This document shows positions 11,501 through 23,089 of a stretch of 64,000 bases of DNA, piece by piece. Origin of the DNA: Chaetomium olivaceum. Taxonomy: Eukaryota; Ascomycota; Sordariomycetes; Sordariales; Chaetomiaceae. The notes under the pieces are model-generated. The model had not been told where the DNA came from, ran no database searches, and saw only the letters and a program-made list of their open reading frames with translations. Position numbers and translations under genes: made by a program. The first letter of the stretch is position 1, and every line of letters starts with the position of its first letter. The DNA lies in the NCBI GenBank assembly GCA_039881045.1, contig JAYWVB010000048.1, forward strand, positions 124,001 to 188,000. The letters run 5' to 3'.

Positions 11501-12040
11501 CTTCCTTGACTCGACTTGGGACCGAAAAGCCGCATAATCTCGTCAACAGGAGCAAACGGTGCTGTTGCAATTTGGGCTGGCCTTGGAAGATCGACCTCAA
11601 CTTGCCGCTGGCGTACACATATCTCCTGTGTGCAATCTTGCACCACGGGCAAACAAGTGGATTTTGGAGTTTGCACTTCGGTACCACCCACAGTCGTGCA
11701 GAGGGTATCTCGGCCAGGAAACCGCGTCGTTGTCAAGGTCGCGCGGCCAAGTCATAGTGCGACAGCAACCACGAATCGGCTTCACAGCTGCCGACAGAAC
11801 AGCGCGTCAGCCCGAAGACCTTAGGAAACTGGAGGACGGCCATGAATGTGACAACACAGTGACGCAACAACCAAACAACACCCCCGGTAACTGAGAGGTA
11901 CCAATCGAGTTGGTACTGGAAGGGAATCTAGCAAAGAGCGCGGGGTTATCGCTGGTTAGAGACGGTTCGGGACGGGGCGAGCGCGACCGGGCGCAAGAGG
12001 CATCATCCTGCTTGTTTTCCTGTCGACTACTTCCGCCACC
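8599..12040. other. Long intergenic stretch with no recognised gene
   Basis: About 3.4 kb between the LINE and the SH3-protein gene. Open frames on both strands are short, overlap each other and show no recognisable protein motif or convincing splice pattern. From about 11,150 to 11,480 the + strand is C/T-rich, as often seen in fungal promoters and 5' UTRs, and may belong to a long leader of the gene at 12,041. A non-coding RNA or fast-evolving gene cannot be excluded. Confidence 0.4.
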
Positions 12041-13851
12041 ATGTCGTCCTGCCTCTCACTCAAAGGCTCTAAGGCGTGCTCTGCCTTCCAGGCATCGTCC
12101 GTGTCTACCACAGACGCGAATGTCGTGGGTTGTTGTATGTGAATTGGGCATCCCCTGCCGCAGGGTTCCCATAGCTGACTTTCTTGCAGCCCTTTCCTAC
12201 GATTTGCGTCCAACGTTGAGACGCTCGATGCGCTCTTGATGTCCCATGTGCAGACAGAATACATCCGGGAAAAGTGAGTCTCGAATTCTCTGGGAGAGTA
12301 TGCGGGTCGATGAAAATCTAACGTTCTACTAGGTTTTCGGTGCTGCTCGGCTGTGACGGGATCAACTACACCAACACGAGCGACGTCTACGCTCGCTTCA
12401 CGACTTCGGTAATCTGTAATGCTATTATCCAGAATTCTATCGAACCCTGCAGTCTCGCGCCCGCAGAATCCCGCCCGCTCTGCGCCGAAACCTGCGTAAG
12501 GCTTTCTCACTTCTGACTGCCCGTTCCTAACTGACATAACCTCTAGGCCCAATATGCACAGGCCGAGGCATACCTCGTTTCTGACACTTCCTTCTGCCCT
12601 AACCCTAGCCGCGATGCGCAATCACAGATTCGGGCCGATTTCACCAACTGCGCTCTTCCCGATAGTTCATTATCGACTCGAGACTGCATCACGGGCGTAA
12701 TGAACGAGCCCGACAACTGCGGGTATGCGAACAGTACCTTGGGACTGTGTTCCTATTGTGCGAAGGGCGGAATCAACTCGACCGATACCTGTTGCTACGG
12801 GGCCGATGCTGAGACGCGCTGCGCCGGAGTTGTCCTCCCCACGATCACACCCATCACTTTACCGACGGTTACAGCAACGGCGGCACCGGATCCGAATGAC
12901 GATTCCTCGGGGGGTCTATCTGGAGGGCAGATTGCCGGCATTGTTGTCGGCTCGGTCTTGGGCGTCGGCCTCATCGCGGCACTTATTTTCGGATTTCTTG
13001 TTTATCGAAGGAGGAGAAGCGGTAGCCAAAACGGAAGCGTCTTTAACCAGCCATCACCCGCTCGACATGGGCCACCATCACAGATGGGACAGACCAACGC
13101 ACCGGCTGGGTTTGAGGTGCTGCCTGGTGGTAGGATCGCCCGGATGTCTGCCCTCGAAGGCCATTCCCGCGACTCGCCATCCCGTCACACGGCCCGGGAC
13201 ATGCACAGTTCGATCCCCGGAACCGCGGCAGGTTATCGTGGGAGCAGGAGGCGAGGCGACGACCATTCATCTTCTGATGGGTTCGGCTCTAGCCCGCCAT
13301 CTGAGCGCGGCACAGGTGTGCTCCGACCACCCCCGACAATGCTGAGGAGGAACGGGTCTCTTTCGAGCGGTTCGGTGCTGGCGGGTGAGGATCCCCAGTC
13401 GCCCAGCTCCGGCGGTATCTCTTCCCCTCAAGGGATATCGAGTCAGCAATCGGAGCAGCTGCCATTCTTCAAAGACTACTATTCCCAGGACGACATTCAC
13501 CCCGGCGACCGAGTTGCCGTTCTCTGGGCGTACCAGCCGCGGGCTGGCGATGAGTTCCTGCTGGAACGTGGCGATATGCTCAAGGTTGTGGGCATTTGGG
13601 ACGATGGCTGGGCTACGGGCGTCATGGTGGACGAGCGCGCAGAGCAGTGGGAGGCCCGCCGGCAAGCCCAGCGGGACAGCGGAGTGTCGAACACATCAGG
13701 GAGAGCGCGCGACGAGTCGCCGCCCGTCAGCGGCGAAATCAAAGCATTCCCGCTGGTCTGCGTGTGCTCGCCGGAGCACTGGAAGAAGACCATTGACGGC
13801 GACGGCTCGACCGACACGTCCAGCGCGAATCCGTACATGACGGCGGCGTAA
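12041..13851 (+). CDS. Surface protein with one transmembrane helix and C-terminal SH3 domain (Fus1-like)
   Basis: Four exons (12041-12138, 12190-12273, 12333-12495, 12547-13851) give 1650 nt and 549 residues. The N-terminal half is cysteine-rich with CSYCAKGG and TCCYGADAETRC, resembling an extracellular domain. A Pro/Thr-rich linker, a Gly-rich stretch and one hydrophobic helix (GQIAGIVVGSVLGVGLIAAL) followed by RRRR mark a type I topology. The cytosolic part is Ser/Pro-rich and ends in an SH3 domain (AVLWAYQPRAGDEFLLERGD, then GWATGVMV). Fungal proteins with this layout include the Fus1 family, linked to cell-fusion and polarity scaffolding; the role here is inferred from layout. No clear signal peptide precedes the first exon, although the ATG has a good CCACC context. 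A further upstream exon is possible. Intron 1 depends on a weaker GTGAAT donor. Confidence 0.8.
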
Positions 13852-15112
13852 CTTGTGGAGCGCGGCTTAATGATGATGACCTAATTCTCGATTACATTTT
13901 CCGATTATGCTCGATGAACGCCTCCCTGCTTTCGTGCGGCATTGTCTACGGCGTTGGGGCTTAGGACGCGCTCTGATTTTCTCCCCTGGCGGTTTCGATT
14001 CACCGGTTTCTAGACCTGTCACTCTCGCCCCCGAATCCCACCACGGCGATGTGCCAGTTTCTATTGCCTCGCTCACGGCAGCATGCATGGCCTTGTATTT
14101 CTCTGTTTTATATACCCAGATTTGCGATCCGGAGTCTCCTGCGGCATGGCGTGGCTTTTGAGTTTGGTTGTATTGCGAAGAAGGCAGGTGTTTCCATAGA
14201 GAAAGGGGCAAACAAGCCACAGATACTCAGCACCCACCTTGACAGCAAGCAGGTCCGCGACATTTCAAGACGAACCACATGGAGATACTCTGCAGATATT
14301 CTTGGTCTCCTAGAGAGACAACCTTTTCTTAGTTAGACACACAAAGGAATAGACAAGCTGGTTGCTTAGATGTGATGATTTCCTAAGGTTTGACTGGATC
14401 GATAGACGTCGTGCCCATGTCAAGCACACGAAACAAGTTTTCCTCATTGTGTTGGTTCTCAGATACCCCTAAACAATCAAGATACCACAGACCTGCCATT
14501 CGATATTGATATAGTGGTTCCCTGCTCTTCCATTTCAACTCTTCCTAACATCATAGTAATAAATCCCATCGATGAAGTTTGAAGTACGACCATTGAAGTG
14601 GAACCACCAACTCGAATCGGAACCAAGCTCCAGTTTCCCACTTCCCAGGCTCCCACAGGAGCGCCAAGCTTTCTTTTGGTGGGGCTGCGGCTGGCAGGGC
14701 TTATCTTATCTTTACCATGGAGATCGATTGGCTGACGCCATTCTGGTAGGCTCCAAGGAACGGACCTTCTGACCACAGCCCGGAGCTCTCTCCTTTCACA
14801 TGCCGTACTCTGCTGGGTTTGGTTTTCTCGACGCCGCCGTTGCTCCCTTGTCAAGGGCACCCAAGTTGCGGGTTCCATCGCCGACATCAAATTACCGCTC
14901 AAACGCTTAACTACCGGACCAACAAGAGCCACAGCCACACGCGCGCCCGTGCCCGCGCTCACGCACTGCTGATTTCGATTTCTACGCGATCGCGAATACC
15001 ACCCGCCAGGCAAACGAGGCTTGATCAAGATGCGCCACATCGTTCCGACATTTTGCCCAAGGTAGCCGGAACGTAGGATAGCTGGAGGTGGAACGGAGCG
15101 AAATAACCAACA
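13852..15112. other. Intergenic stretch before VPS15
   Basis: No gene is supported. The stretch should hold the 3' UTR of the SH3 protein and the promoter and leader of VPS15. Several short frames have no recognisable motif. Confidence 0.4.
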
Positions 15113-18100
15113 ATGGGTCAGGGCTTTTCTCTTGCAACCCCCCGAGCGGGGGGTGCCGGCATCGACGTGCCGGAGCTCGCAGACTTGGTCTACGAGCGGT
15201 CCGTCGGCACCGGTGTATTTATGAAGAGTGTCCGGGCTAGGCACCACGAGGGTGTCGTGCTGGCCAAGGTGTTCGTCAAGCCGTACCCCATGTCATTAGA
15301 CGAATACAAGCAAGCCATCATCCGTGAGCAAAGCCGGCCCTGACTGTCGTAACCGCAACCAGTGCTGATGACCATCTGGTACTCCAGGCGAGCGACGGGT
15401 TTTGAACGACGTGCCGAATGCGCTGCCTTACCAACGCGCCATCGAAACCGAGACGAACGGGTACCTCGTTCGGCAGTTCCTCTACAACTCCCTATACGAC
15501 CGCCTCAGCACCCGGCCGTTTCTCGAGGACATCGAAAAGAAATGGCTGGCGTTCCAGCTCCTGTGCGCCCTCCGCGACTGCCACAGCAAGGGTGTCTACC
15601 ACGGCGATATCAAAACCGAAAATATCCTCGTGACGTCGTGGAACTGGCTATACCTCGCTGATTTTGCCTCGTCCTTCAAGCGCGTCATGCTCCCCGAGGA
15701 CAATCCAGGAGACTTCTCCGTATTTTTTGACACATCTGGCAGGAGAACATGCTATCTAGCACCCGAGAGATTCTTGCCGCCTGGTGAAGAAGCCGACCCA
15801 AATGCGAAGGTGACCTGGGCCATGGACGTATTCAGCGTCGGCTGTGTCATTGCCGAGCTCTTTCTCGAGACCCCGATTTTCAGCTTGAGCCAGCTCTATT
15901 CGTACCGGAAGGGTGATTACGATCCCGTAATAACACATCTCAGCAAGATTCCTGACAAGGACTTGCGAGAAATGATCACACAGATGATCCAGCTGGATCC
16001 GCAGAAGCGATACTCGGCCGAGCAGTACCTGGACTTCTGGAAGGGCAAGGTGTTTCCGGAATACTTTTACAGCTTCCTGCACCAGTACATGGAGCTGATC
16101 ACGGACCTTTCGTCGGCTCAATATTCTGCCGGGGGCATTGCGAGGAATATTGGTGAAGCAGACCAGAGAATTGAGCGAGTGTGGCTAGACTTCGACAAGA
16201 TATCCTATTTCCTCGGCTACCATGACGATGAGAACCGCGCCGAGAGCGTCAGCTTTCCCCGAGACTTGGTTTACGGAACTTTCCCGTACGTCTAAACATC
16301 CCAAACAACGAGCACTATGTCTCCCCTGATAAGCAGCCATCGGCGGACGACGGCACGCTTATCTTTCTGACTCTGGTCGTGTCATCCCTCCGGAACACTG
16401 CCCACGCTGCTCCGAGGGTCAAAGCCTGTGATATATTGCTGGCCTTTGCTGAGCGGCTGACCGACGAGGCGAAACTGGACCGCGTTCTACCATACTTGGT
16501 CGCGCTGCTCAAGGACAAAAACGACGTGGTGGTGGTCTCCGCCGTTCGGGCTATCACACAACTTCTCGACCTTGTCAAGGTCATCACCCCCGTGAACTCC
16601 CAGATCTTTCTCGACTACGTCATGCCTCGCATGGAACCACTATTGCTGGATACGCAGAGGACGTTCTGCCCCATTGTGAGGGCAACGTACGCTTCGTGTC
16701 TCGGAAAGCTGGCCATCTCTGCGGACCGGTTTCTCGCTATGGCTGCGACCCTGCGGGCAGACGGGACAGCGGCTTTGGCGGACCCCGAAGTCGAACCCGG
16801 GAACGAGGTGGAGACGCCGTTCGCTGGACTGTTTGATAACGCCCGCCGGGAATTGGTCGAGGTGTTTGAGGTTCATACCAAGACGCTTATTGAGGACTCA
16901 GATCCTTTCGTTCGACGGGCGTTTCTCACCTCGGTCCCTGATTTGTGCATCTTTTTCGGCGCCCTTCAGGCTAACGACATCGTTCTTACACATTTAAATA
17001 CTTACCTAAATGACCGGGACTGGATGCTCAAGTGTGCCTTTTTCGACACGATCGTTGGCATCTCGGCGTTTTTGGGGAGCAATAACCTAGAAAAGTTCAT
17101 GCTGCCTCTCATGGTCCAGGCCATCACCGATCCGGAGGAGCATGTTGTTCAGGGGGCGCTTCATTCACTAGCAGAACTAGCGAATATCGGCCTCCTCACC
17201 AAGCACACCTATCTTGGGCTGGTAGGCGGGATTGGGCCGTTCACAATGCACCCCAATCTTTGGATTCGCGAGTCCGCCGCCGAGTTCGTCTCGGCTGGTA
17301 CGCGCTTCCTGAGTCCAGCCTACCTCAGGGTTCAGGTGCTACCGCAGTTGGTGCCTTACCTCAAACCACATAGGCTGCCGGCGTTTTCTGAGCTCGACCT
17401 GCTCGAAGCGCTTCAGAAGCCGTTGTCACGGTCTGTATTTGACCAAGCCCTGCTCTGGGCATCGAAGACGGATAGGGGCGATTTCTGGAAACCTTTTAGG
17501 AAACTTCGAGATGCTGTCTCAAAGCCTGTCTCGTCGTCCAGAGCAGATTCAAGCTCCAAATTGTTGACAAAGACAACGCGGAACGAGGAAGACGAGCAAT
17601 GGCTGAACAAGTTGCGAAATCTTGGGCTTGCTCCAGAAGATGAACCCAAACTACTCGCGCTGAGAGAGTTTATCTGGCAACTAAGCCAGATCAAGACGAG
17701 GGACTCGGCGGGCCAAGACACAGGGGGTACGACTGCGCTCAACAACATCATTTCGACTCGTGACTTGGGCATCATGCCCCAGACCGTGATATTCGTCGAA
17801 GAATCACCCGCCCAGCCTGTGGCCACTCCGGAGCAAGACCCGAGTGCGCCACGAACCATCAAAGATGCGCTTCTCGACGCATCCATGTCGATTGACGACC
17901 CTGTCGGCAAGAAGCGGCGAGCGGCCTTGAATAACCACCGGACCCGTCTCGGGAGCCGGGATAATCTTTCACCCATGTCCACAGATAGTAGACGGCCCCT
18001 AGAGGATGATTCGCCTGGCTCTTCGACAATTGGAGGGGAAGCTGCAAAGGCCATATCCCGGCGGACATCCCATACTCACGGCAACGCGTCTACCTTGTCG

Positions 18101-19852
18101 CCGGTGGATGACGATGTATCGGTGCAGGATGCTCCGTATGCAACGAGGAGGGGCTTGCGGCACCAATCGAGCGCTATCAATCTCATGAACAGAAAGGACA
18201 GCGGTAAGTCCGGGCCAGAAACCGGCACCACTGAGACGAACGCCTTTGGCGAAGTGGAAGGTCCCTTTAGACAAGCTCCTGCGCCCAAGTCCTCAGAGCC
18301 TGATACAGAGTCCGCCTTGGTCTACGCAAAAACACGGCTACGTGCCAACCATACATACATTGGCAATGACCCCAACATCCTCAAGATGCTTGACGAGATG
18401 TATGTCGACAATTACCCGCATGACGTTTACGACTACGGGCCCATGGTGACGCCCATCAGCCGCCTGAAGTCGAGCAAGTCGACGGGATCTCAACCGGCAA
18501 GGGAGGATGCATGGAAACCATCCGGCAAGCTCGTGGCCACGTTCTCGGAGCATGTCGGGGCAATCAATAGGATTGTGGTCTCTCCAGACCACCAGTTCTT
18601 CCTCACGGGGGGTGACGATGGGTGCGTCAAGGTCTGGGACACGGCCCGGCTCGAGCGCAACATCACGCACCGATCGAGACTCACACACAAACACGCGCCG
18701 GGCGCCAGGGTGCTCGCGCTCTGTTTCATCGAGAACACGCACAGCTTCGTTAGCTCCGCAAGCGACGGCAGCGTGCACGTGGTCAAGGTCGACACCATCC
18801 TCAGCGGCGCCAGCTTCCGCTACCCGCGGCTCCGCCTGCTGCGCGAGTACCAGCTCGTCGAGGGCGAGGTGGCCGTGTGGTGCGAGCACTTCAAGCAGGA
18901 CGGCAACTCGGTCCTGATCCTGGCGACCAACAAGTCGGTGGTGCGCGGCATCGATCTGCGCACCATGACGCTGCTCTACAAGCTCGACAACCCGGTCCAC
19001 CACGGCACACCGACCTGCTTCTGCGTCGACCGCAAGCGCAACTGGCTCTGCCTCGGCACCTCGCACGGCGTGCTCGACCTGTGGGACCTCCGCTTCAAGA
19101 TGCGCCTCAAGGCCTGGGGCGTGCCGGGAAAGGGCTCCATCTACCGCCTGTCCATCCACCCGACTAAGGGTCGCGGTCGATGGATCTGTGTCGCGGGTGG
19201 TACGGGCCAGGGCGAAGTCACGGTCTGGGACCTCGAGCGCACGCTGTGCCGCGAGATTTACCGCGTCGGGGGAAACAAGGAAGGCCCCAAGGGCTACGAG
19301 GCCTGGGAGGTGGACGAGGACCGGCCCGAGGGCATGCTGGGCCGGTTCGCGACGGACCTGGAACCCGCCGCCACGGGCAACGCCGACCGCGGCGTGCGCG
19401 CCATGGCCGTGGGCACGGGCGCGGTCGAGGAAGGCAAAGAGGTGCGCCACGCGTTCATCGTCACCGCGGGCGCCGACAAGAAGTTACGCTTTTGGGACCT
19501 GCTGCGCGTCGAGAACAGTGTCGTGTTCAGCGGCCTGCGCCCGGACGAGGGCAAGCCGACTTTTACGGCCAGCCACCCGACCCCGTCCATGACGCTGAAT
19601 ACGGAGCGCTGGCCGAGGCTGGTCGGTGGGCCCGTCTCCGGGTCTGGTGCTGGCACGCCTGTGTCTGGGGGCGCGGCCCCTGGGCGCAGCAGTCGGAGGC
19701 ATCGCGCGCCCAAGTCGACGGTCATGTCGCTGGAGGAGCAGGAGTTGCTGAGGAGTCACCTGGATGCGGTGGTGGATGTGGCGGTGCTGGAGTCGCCTTA
19801 TGTGATGACTGTTTCGGTGGATAGGAGTGGGGTGGTGTTTGTGTTCCAGTGA
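15113..19852 (+). CDS. vps15: Vps15, pseudokinase-like subunit of the Vps34 PI3-kinase complex
   Basis: Regulatory subunit that anchors and activates the class III PI3-kinase Vps34 on endosomal and autophagic membranes. It begins MGQGFS, a myristoylation signal. The kinase-like domain has HGDIKTENIL as catalytic loop and DFASSF in place of DFG, both typical of Vps15, followed by DTSGRRTCYLAPERF. A long HEAT-repeat region (about 16,300-17,500) and a C-terminal WD40 propeller (about 18,500 to the end, with DDGCVKVWD, GVLDLWDLRFKMRLKAWGVP and KLRFWDL) complete the family architecture. One intron lies at 15324-15387 (donor GTGAGC). The frame breaks at about 16,278-16,291, where GTFP runs into a stop at 16293, while the conserved continuation LNIPNNEHYVSPD is in the -1 frame. 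Adding one base gives 1558 residues, normal for fungal Vps15. No intron explains this. The break is probably an assembly error. Confidence 0.93.
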
Positions 19853-20373
19853 GTTGGGGAAGGGATGGATATTGCACAGTCACACCTAGACAAAGTGGTG
19901 ATGGGAGTTGAAAGGCGGGGAGGTGTAACATGGCGTGCCTGGGTTTATGTTTTGTTTTAGTTATTGGAATGAGTGGAATATAGTATATTTAGGGCTATGT
20001 TGATATTATCGTGAAAGGTCCATGGTTTCCTATGCCTGATGAACCTGGGACAGTGACGAGCAACACCGATAGGAATAGTTAATACATTCCCCAAGGGACA
20101 CCGAGAGTTGTTCGGGTTAGGGTCACGCAAAGAATGCCCCACCTTATTTTCCCACCTCAGCCTTGTGGATCTTGAACTCGATCCAGAAATCGCGAACTTG
20201 GATTCGCATTTGAAACCGCGACAGCACCGATACGAACGATATCGACGACGACGACACCGTGGCTGCCACGACCGACTCGTTTTAACAGCCTGCCGTATCA
20301 ACCCCTCAAAACGAAGTCCCACAGACCGAATAAAACCAGCAATAAATAACAAGAGGAAAACAAGTACTCCAAA
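19853..20373. other. Intergenic stretch, VPS15 to U2A' gene
   Basis: About 520 bases with no supportable gene. It contains the 3' end of VPS15 and, near 20,340-20,373, an A-rich leader before the U2A' ATG. Confidence 0.45.
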
Positions 20374-21475
20374 ATGAGGCTCACGGCAGACCTCATCAAC
20401 AACTCCCTTTCCTACCTCAACCCGCTCAAGGAGCGGGAGCTGGATCTCCGAGGTGCGTTGAAAAGAGCAGATACTTGCACATTGATCTTTGTTTCCAAAG
20501 AGAGCTCCGAGCCGTGAATACCATGCCCATGAAAGACGGATTATCTCAACGTTGCGTTTATCTTTGGTTTCGCGCCGCATACAGGTCACAGAATACCCGC
20601 GATTGAGAACCTGGGCGTTGCCGGCGTAAGTCCTTTTTTTTTTTCTTCCATCCTCCCTATCAACTCAGGTGGTCACCCTACTAACCACGGCCTCCCCCCG
20701 CCTCCCACGCAACAGCCCCACGACGCGATAGACCTAACGGACAACGACATCCAAGTACTCGGCAACTTCCCGCTGTCGCCGCGCGTGCGCACCCTGCTGC
20801 TCGCCCGCAACCGCATCGCCGCCGTCCAGCCCTCCCTGCCCGCTGCCGTGCCCAACCTCCGCAACCTCGTGCTGGCGGGCAACAGCCTCGGCGAGCTGGC
20901 GGATCTGGACGTGCTCGCGCGCTTTGCGAGGCTGACGCACCTGGTGCTGGTGGATAATCCCGTGACGAAGAAGGAGGTATGCTTTGTTTCCTGGCGGGCT
21001 TATCAATATTTGGTCGGAGAGTGTGTGTGCTGATCGGGGCCTTTGGGTGGTGGTGTAGCATTATCGGTATTGGGTTCTCTGGCGCTGCCCGACGGTTCGC
21101 TTTCTCGATTACCAAAAGGTCAAGGATGCCGAGCGGGCAAAGGCGAAGGAGTTGTTTGGCTCGACTGAGGCGCCGACCGAGTTGGCTTCACAGGTGGGTG
21201 CAACAACAGCTTCTCATACGATAGGAGGGGTACTAATTCAGGGATAGATCATGGGTGTGAAGAGCAAGACATTCGATGTGGGCTCGGCGAACGGCCCGGC
21301 TGGTGGGCAAGGGTCGAAGCTCTCCCGCCTGAAGCTTACCGACAAGGAGCGCAAGAAGCTGCAGGAGTTGATCAAGAATGCGGACAGCCTAGAGGAGATC
21401 ATTCGGTTGGAGAAGGCACTCAACGAGGGACGGCTGCCGCCTGGGATTATGGTGGAGGACGAGATGGAGCAGTGA
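20374..21475 (+). CDS. lea1: U2 snRNP protein A' (Lea1)
   Basis: Leucine-rich-repeat protein of the U2 snRNP. With protein B'' it binds U2 snRNA stem-loop IV and supports branch-site recognition in the nucleus. Five exons (20374-20452, 20585-20625, 20716-20976, 21059-21193, 21248-21475) give 744 nt and 247 residues, the usual size. The protein starts MRLTADLINNSLSYLNPLKE, the family signature. It has LRR units (AIDLTDNDIQVLGNF, VRTLLLARNRI, LRNLVLAGNSL, LTHLVLVDNPV), the LRR-cap HYRYWVLWRCPTVRFLDYQK, and a basic tail with LTDKERKKLQELIKNADSLE. All introns have GT..AG ends and phases match. It converges on the Dpb3 gene with only 160 bases between the stop codons. Confidence 0.95.
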
Positions 21476-21635
21476 GTTACATGATTTGGTGGCGGGTATG
21501 TCATGTGCGGGTTTGTTCATGACCATGAACACAAAAAATCTTCCTTCAGCGTTCTTGTAGTATATAATGGCAAAATAAGCGCCGTCATTACCCTCAACCT
21601 ACTTCCAAACCAAACCACCAATGATACGCCGCCCT

Positions 21636-22402
21636 CTAACCCGTCATGTCCACATCCTCGTCCTGCTGCTGCGCCTGCCTCATCTCCGTCTCTAGCTGGT
21701 CGTTGGGGTCTATCGCGTCCGAAGAGAGCACGCCAACTCGGGTAAGACCGTTGGCAGGAGAGGCGGTGCCGTTCATGATAGACTTCGGCCTCTTGCCGTT
21801 GGGCAGGCCCTCTGTCGGACGGTCATTCTCGGCGGCGGCGGCAGCAGCAGCAGCAGTAGCGGCCTTACCACTTTTCTCGCCGCTGACCCTGGCGCGGGCG
21901 GCGGCCGTCTTGCTCTTGACTTCCTTGTACGAGGTTGTCTTGGGAATGATGTCCTCGAGAAACTCGAGGTTGTCTTGGTGGGTCACGGCGTTTGCTGGTT
22001 TTTGGTCAGAAATTGACCTGGCTTGGAAAGAAAGAGGCAGCGAATTTGACTTACCCATGTCCTTGTACTGGATGTTCCGCCGCGGCTTCCGCTCCAGCTT
22101 GGTCATGTTCTGGGCCTCGCCGGTGAGGTACTGGACGAACATCTCCTACAGACATGTGTCAATGGCTGGGTCAAATAATAAAATGAATCAAGACTTACTG
22201 TTGCCAGAGTAATGACAAAGGCGGCATTGTTGGAGCAGACGGCGATGTCAGGGTCGACTGCAATGATCTTCTTGACTCTTGTGACTGGGAGGGTGTGAGT
22301 GAAGGTTGATAGTCGGTCCGAGAGGGAGTGATGCTCACGCGGTAGCTGGGTTTGACCGGTCACCTCCTTCCGGGGAGGGATTGCCGTGGTGTTGTACGGC
22401 AT
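21636..22402 (-). CDS. dpb3: DNA polymerase epsilon histone-fold subunit (Dpb3-like)
   Basis: Small histone-fold subunit that pairs with Dpb4 in DNA polymerase epsilon and helps leading-strand synthesis and heterochromatin inheritance. Exons in reading order are 22402-22339, 22284-22199, 22145-22055 and 21994-21636, summing to 600 nt and 199 residues with matching phases. The CBF/NF-Y fold is plain: LPLTRVKKIIAVDPDI, then CSNNAAFVITLATEMFVQYL, then ERKPRRNIQYKDMANAV and LEFLEDIIPKT. The tail is alanine-rich and acidic (ending DEDVDMTG), as in fungal Dpb3. NC2- or CHRAC-type paralogues share the fold, so the exact complex is inferred from the LPL[TA]RVKKI start and the DII PKT end. It is head-to-head with the CLC gene, 687 bases apart. 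Confidence 0.88.
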
Positions 22403-23089
22403 TGTGTGCTACGGATGAGAGACGAGTCCTGGATAAAGATTGAGTGAGAGAAGCAATAAAATGGTGTTCGTAATAACGGGTCCAGTCGAGAATCGCCTTG
22501 GTATGCTTCTCTCGGTGTCTAGAGTTTGAGATGTAGATATCGTGGATTTGGAGTCGATGGGATATGGGTTGCCAAAAAGAATGGTTTCGAGCTGCAAAGC
22601 GGCCAAAGGTGAAATAATTCAAGTCTATGAAGTTGAGGAATGGAGCCCGGCTAGGCCATTTAAGTGGACGCGTGAGAACGCGCTGTGATGCAAACCCCTG
22701 GAGGTCTTGGCACTCGAGGACCGGTTGCTTGCTCTGAAAAAACCAAAATAATGTCGAGAACGAGTGAGCTTCATAATTGGTAAATTCTATCTTTTCCCGC
22801 TAGAATTGGCCTACACATTCCCAACAATCTCGAAGAAATTGAAGAACAAGAGAAATCTAATACATACGTATCATACAAAGTATGTCCCTCGAAGGCTTTA
22901 TCAGATAAGACGCTATGCCGGATGAGGCAATATGGGAAGGACGAGGCGGGACGTCAGCCTCGCTGCAAGTAACGAACGCCGATACAATGCGAAACTCGAG
23001 AAGCGATTAAACAGCTGCGTCGTCTTCCAAAGCGCGAAACCCAAATGCCGCTCACATAGACGACACCCAAACGGCGGCCACAGGGCGCC
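22403..23089. promoter_or_regulatory. Shared divergent promoter region, Dpb3 and CLC genes
   Basis: 687 bases between two divergent start codons, with no gene visible. Both promoters must lie here. No consensus element could be assigned with confidence. Confidence 0.5.

Noticed and set aside
8599..12040. Several 100-140-codon frames on both strands
   Set aside because: They overlap each other, lack motifs and show no splice pattern; none is better supported than its shadows.
16286..16336. Intron at the VPS15 break (GTACGT...AAGCAG)
   Set aside because: It would remove a peptide that looks conserved, and its branch-like CTAAAC lies only a few bases after the donor.
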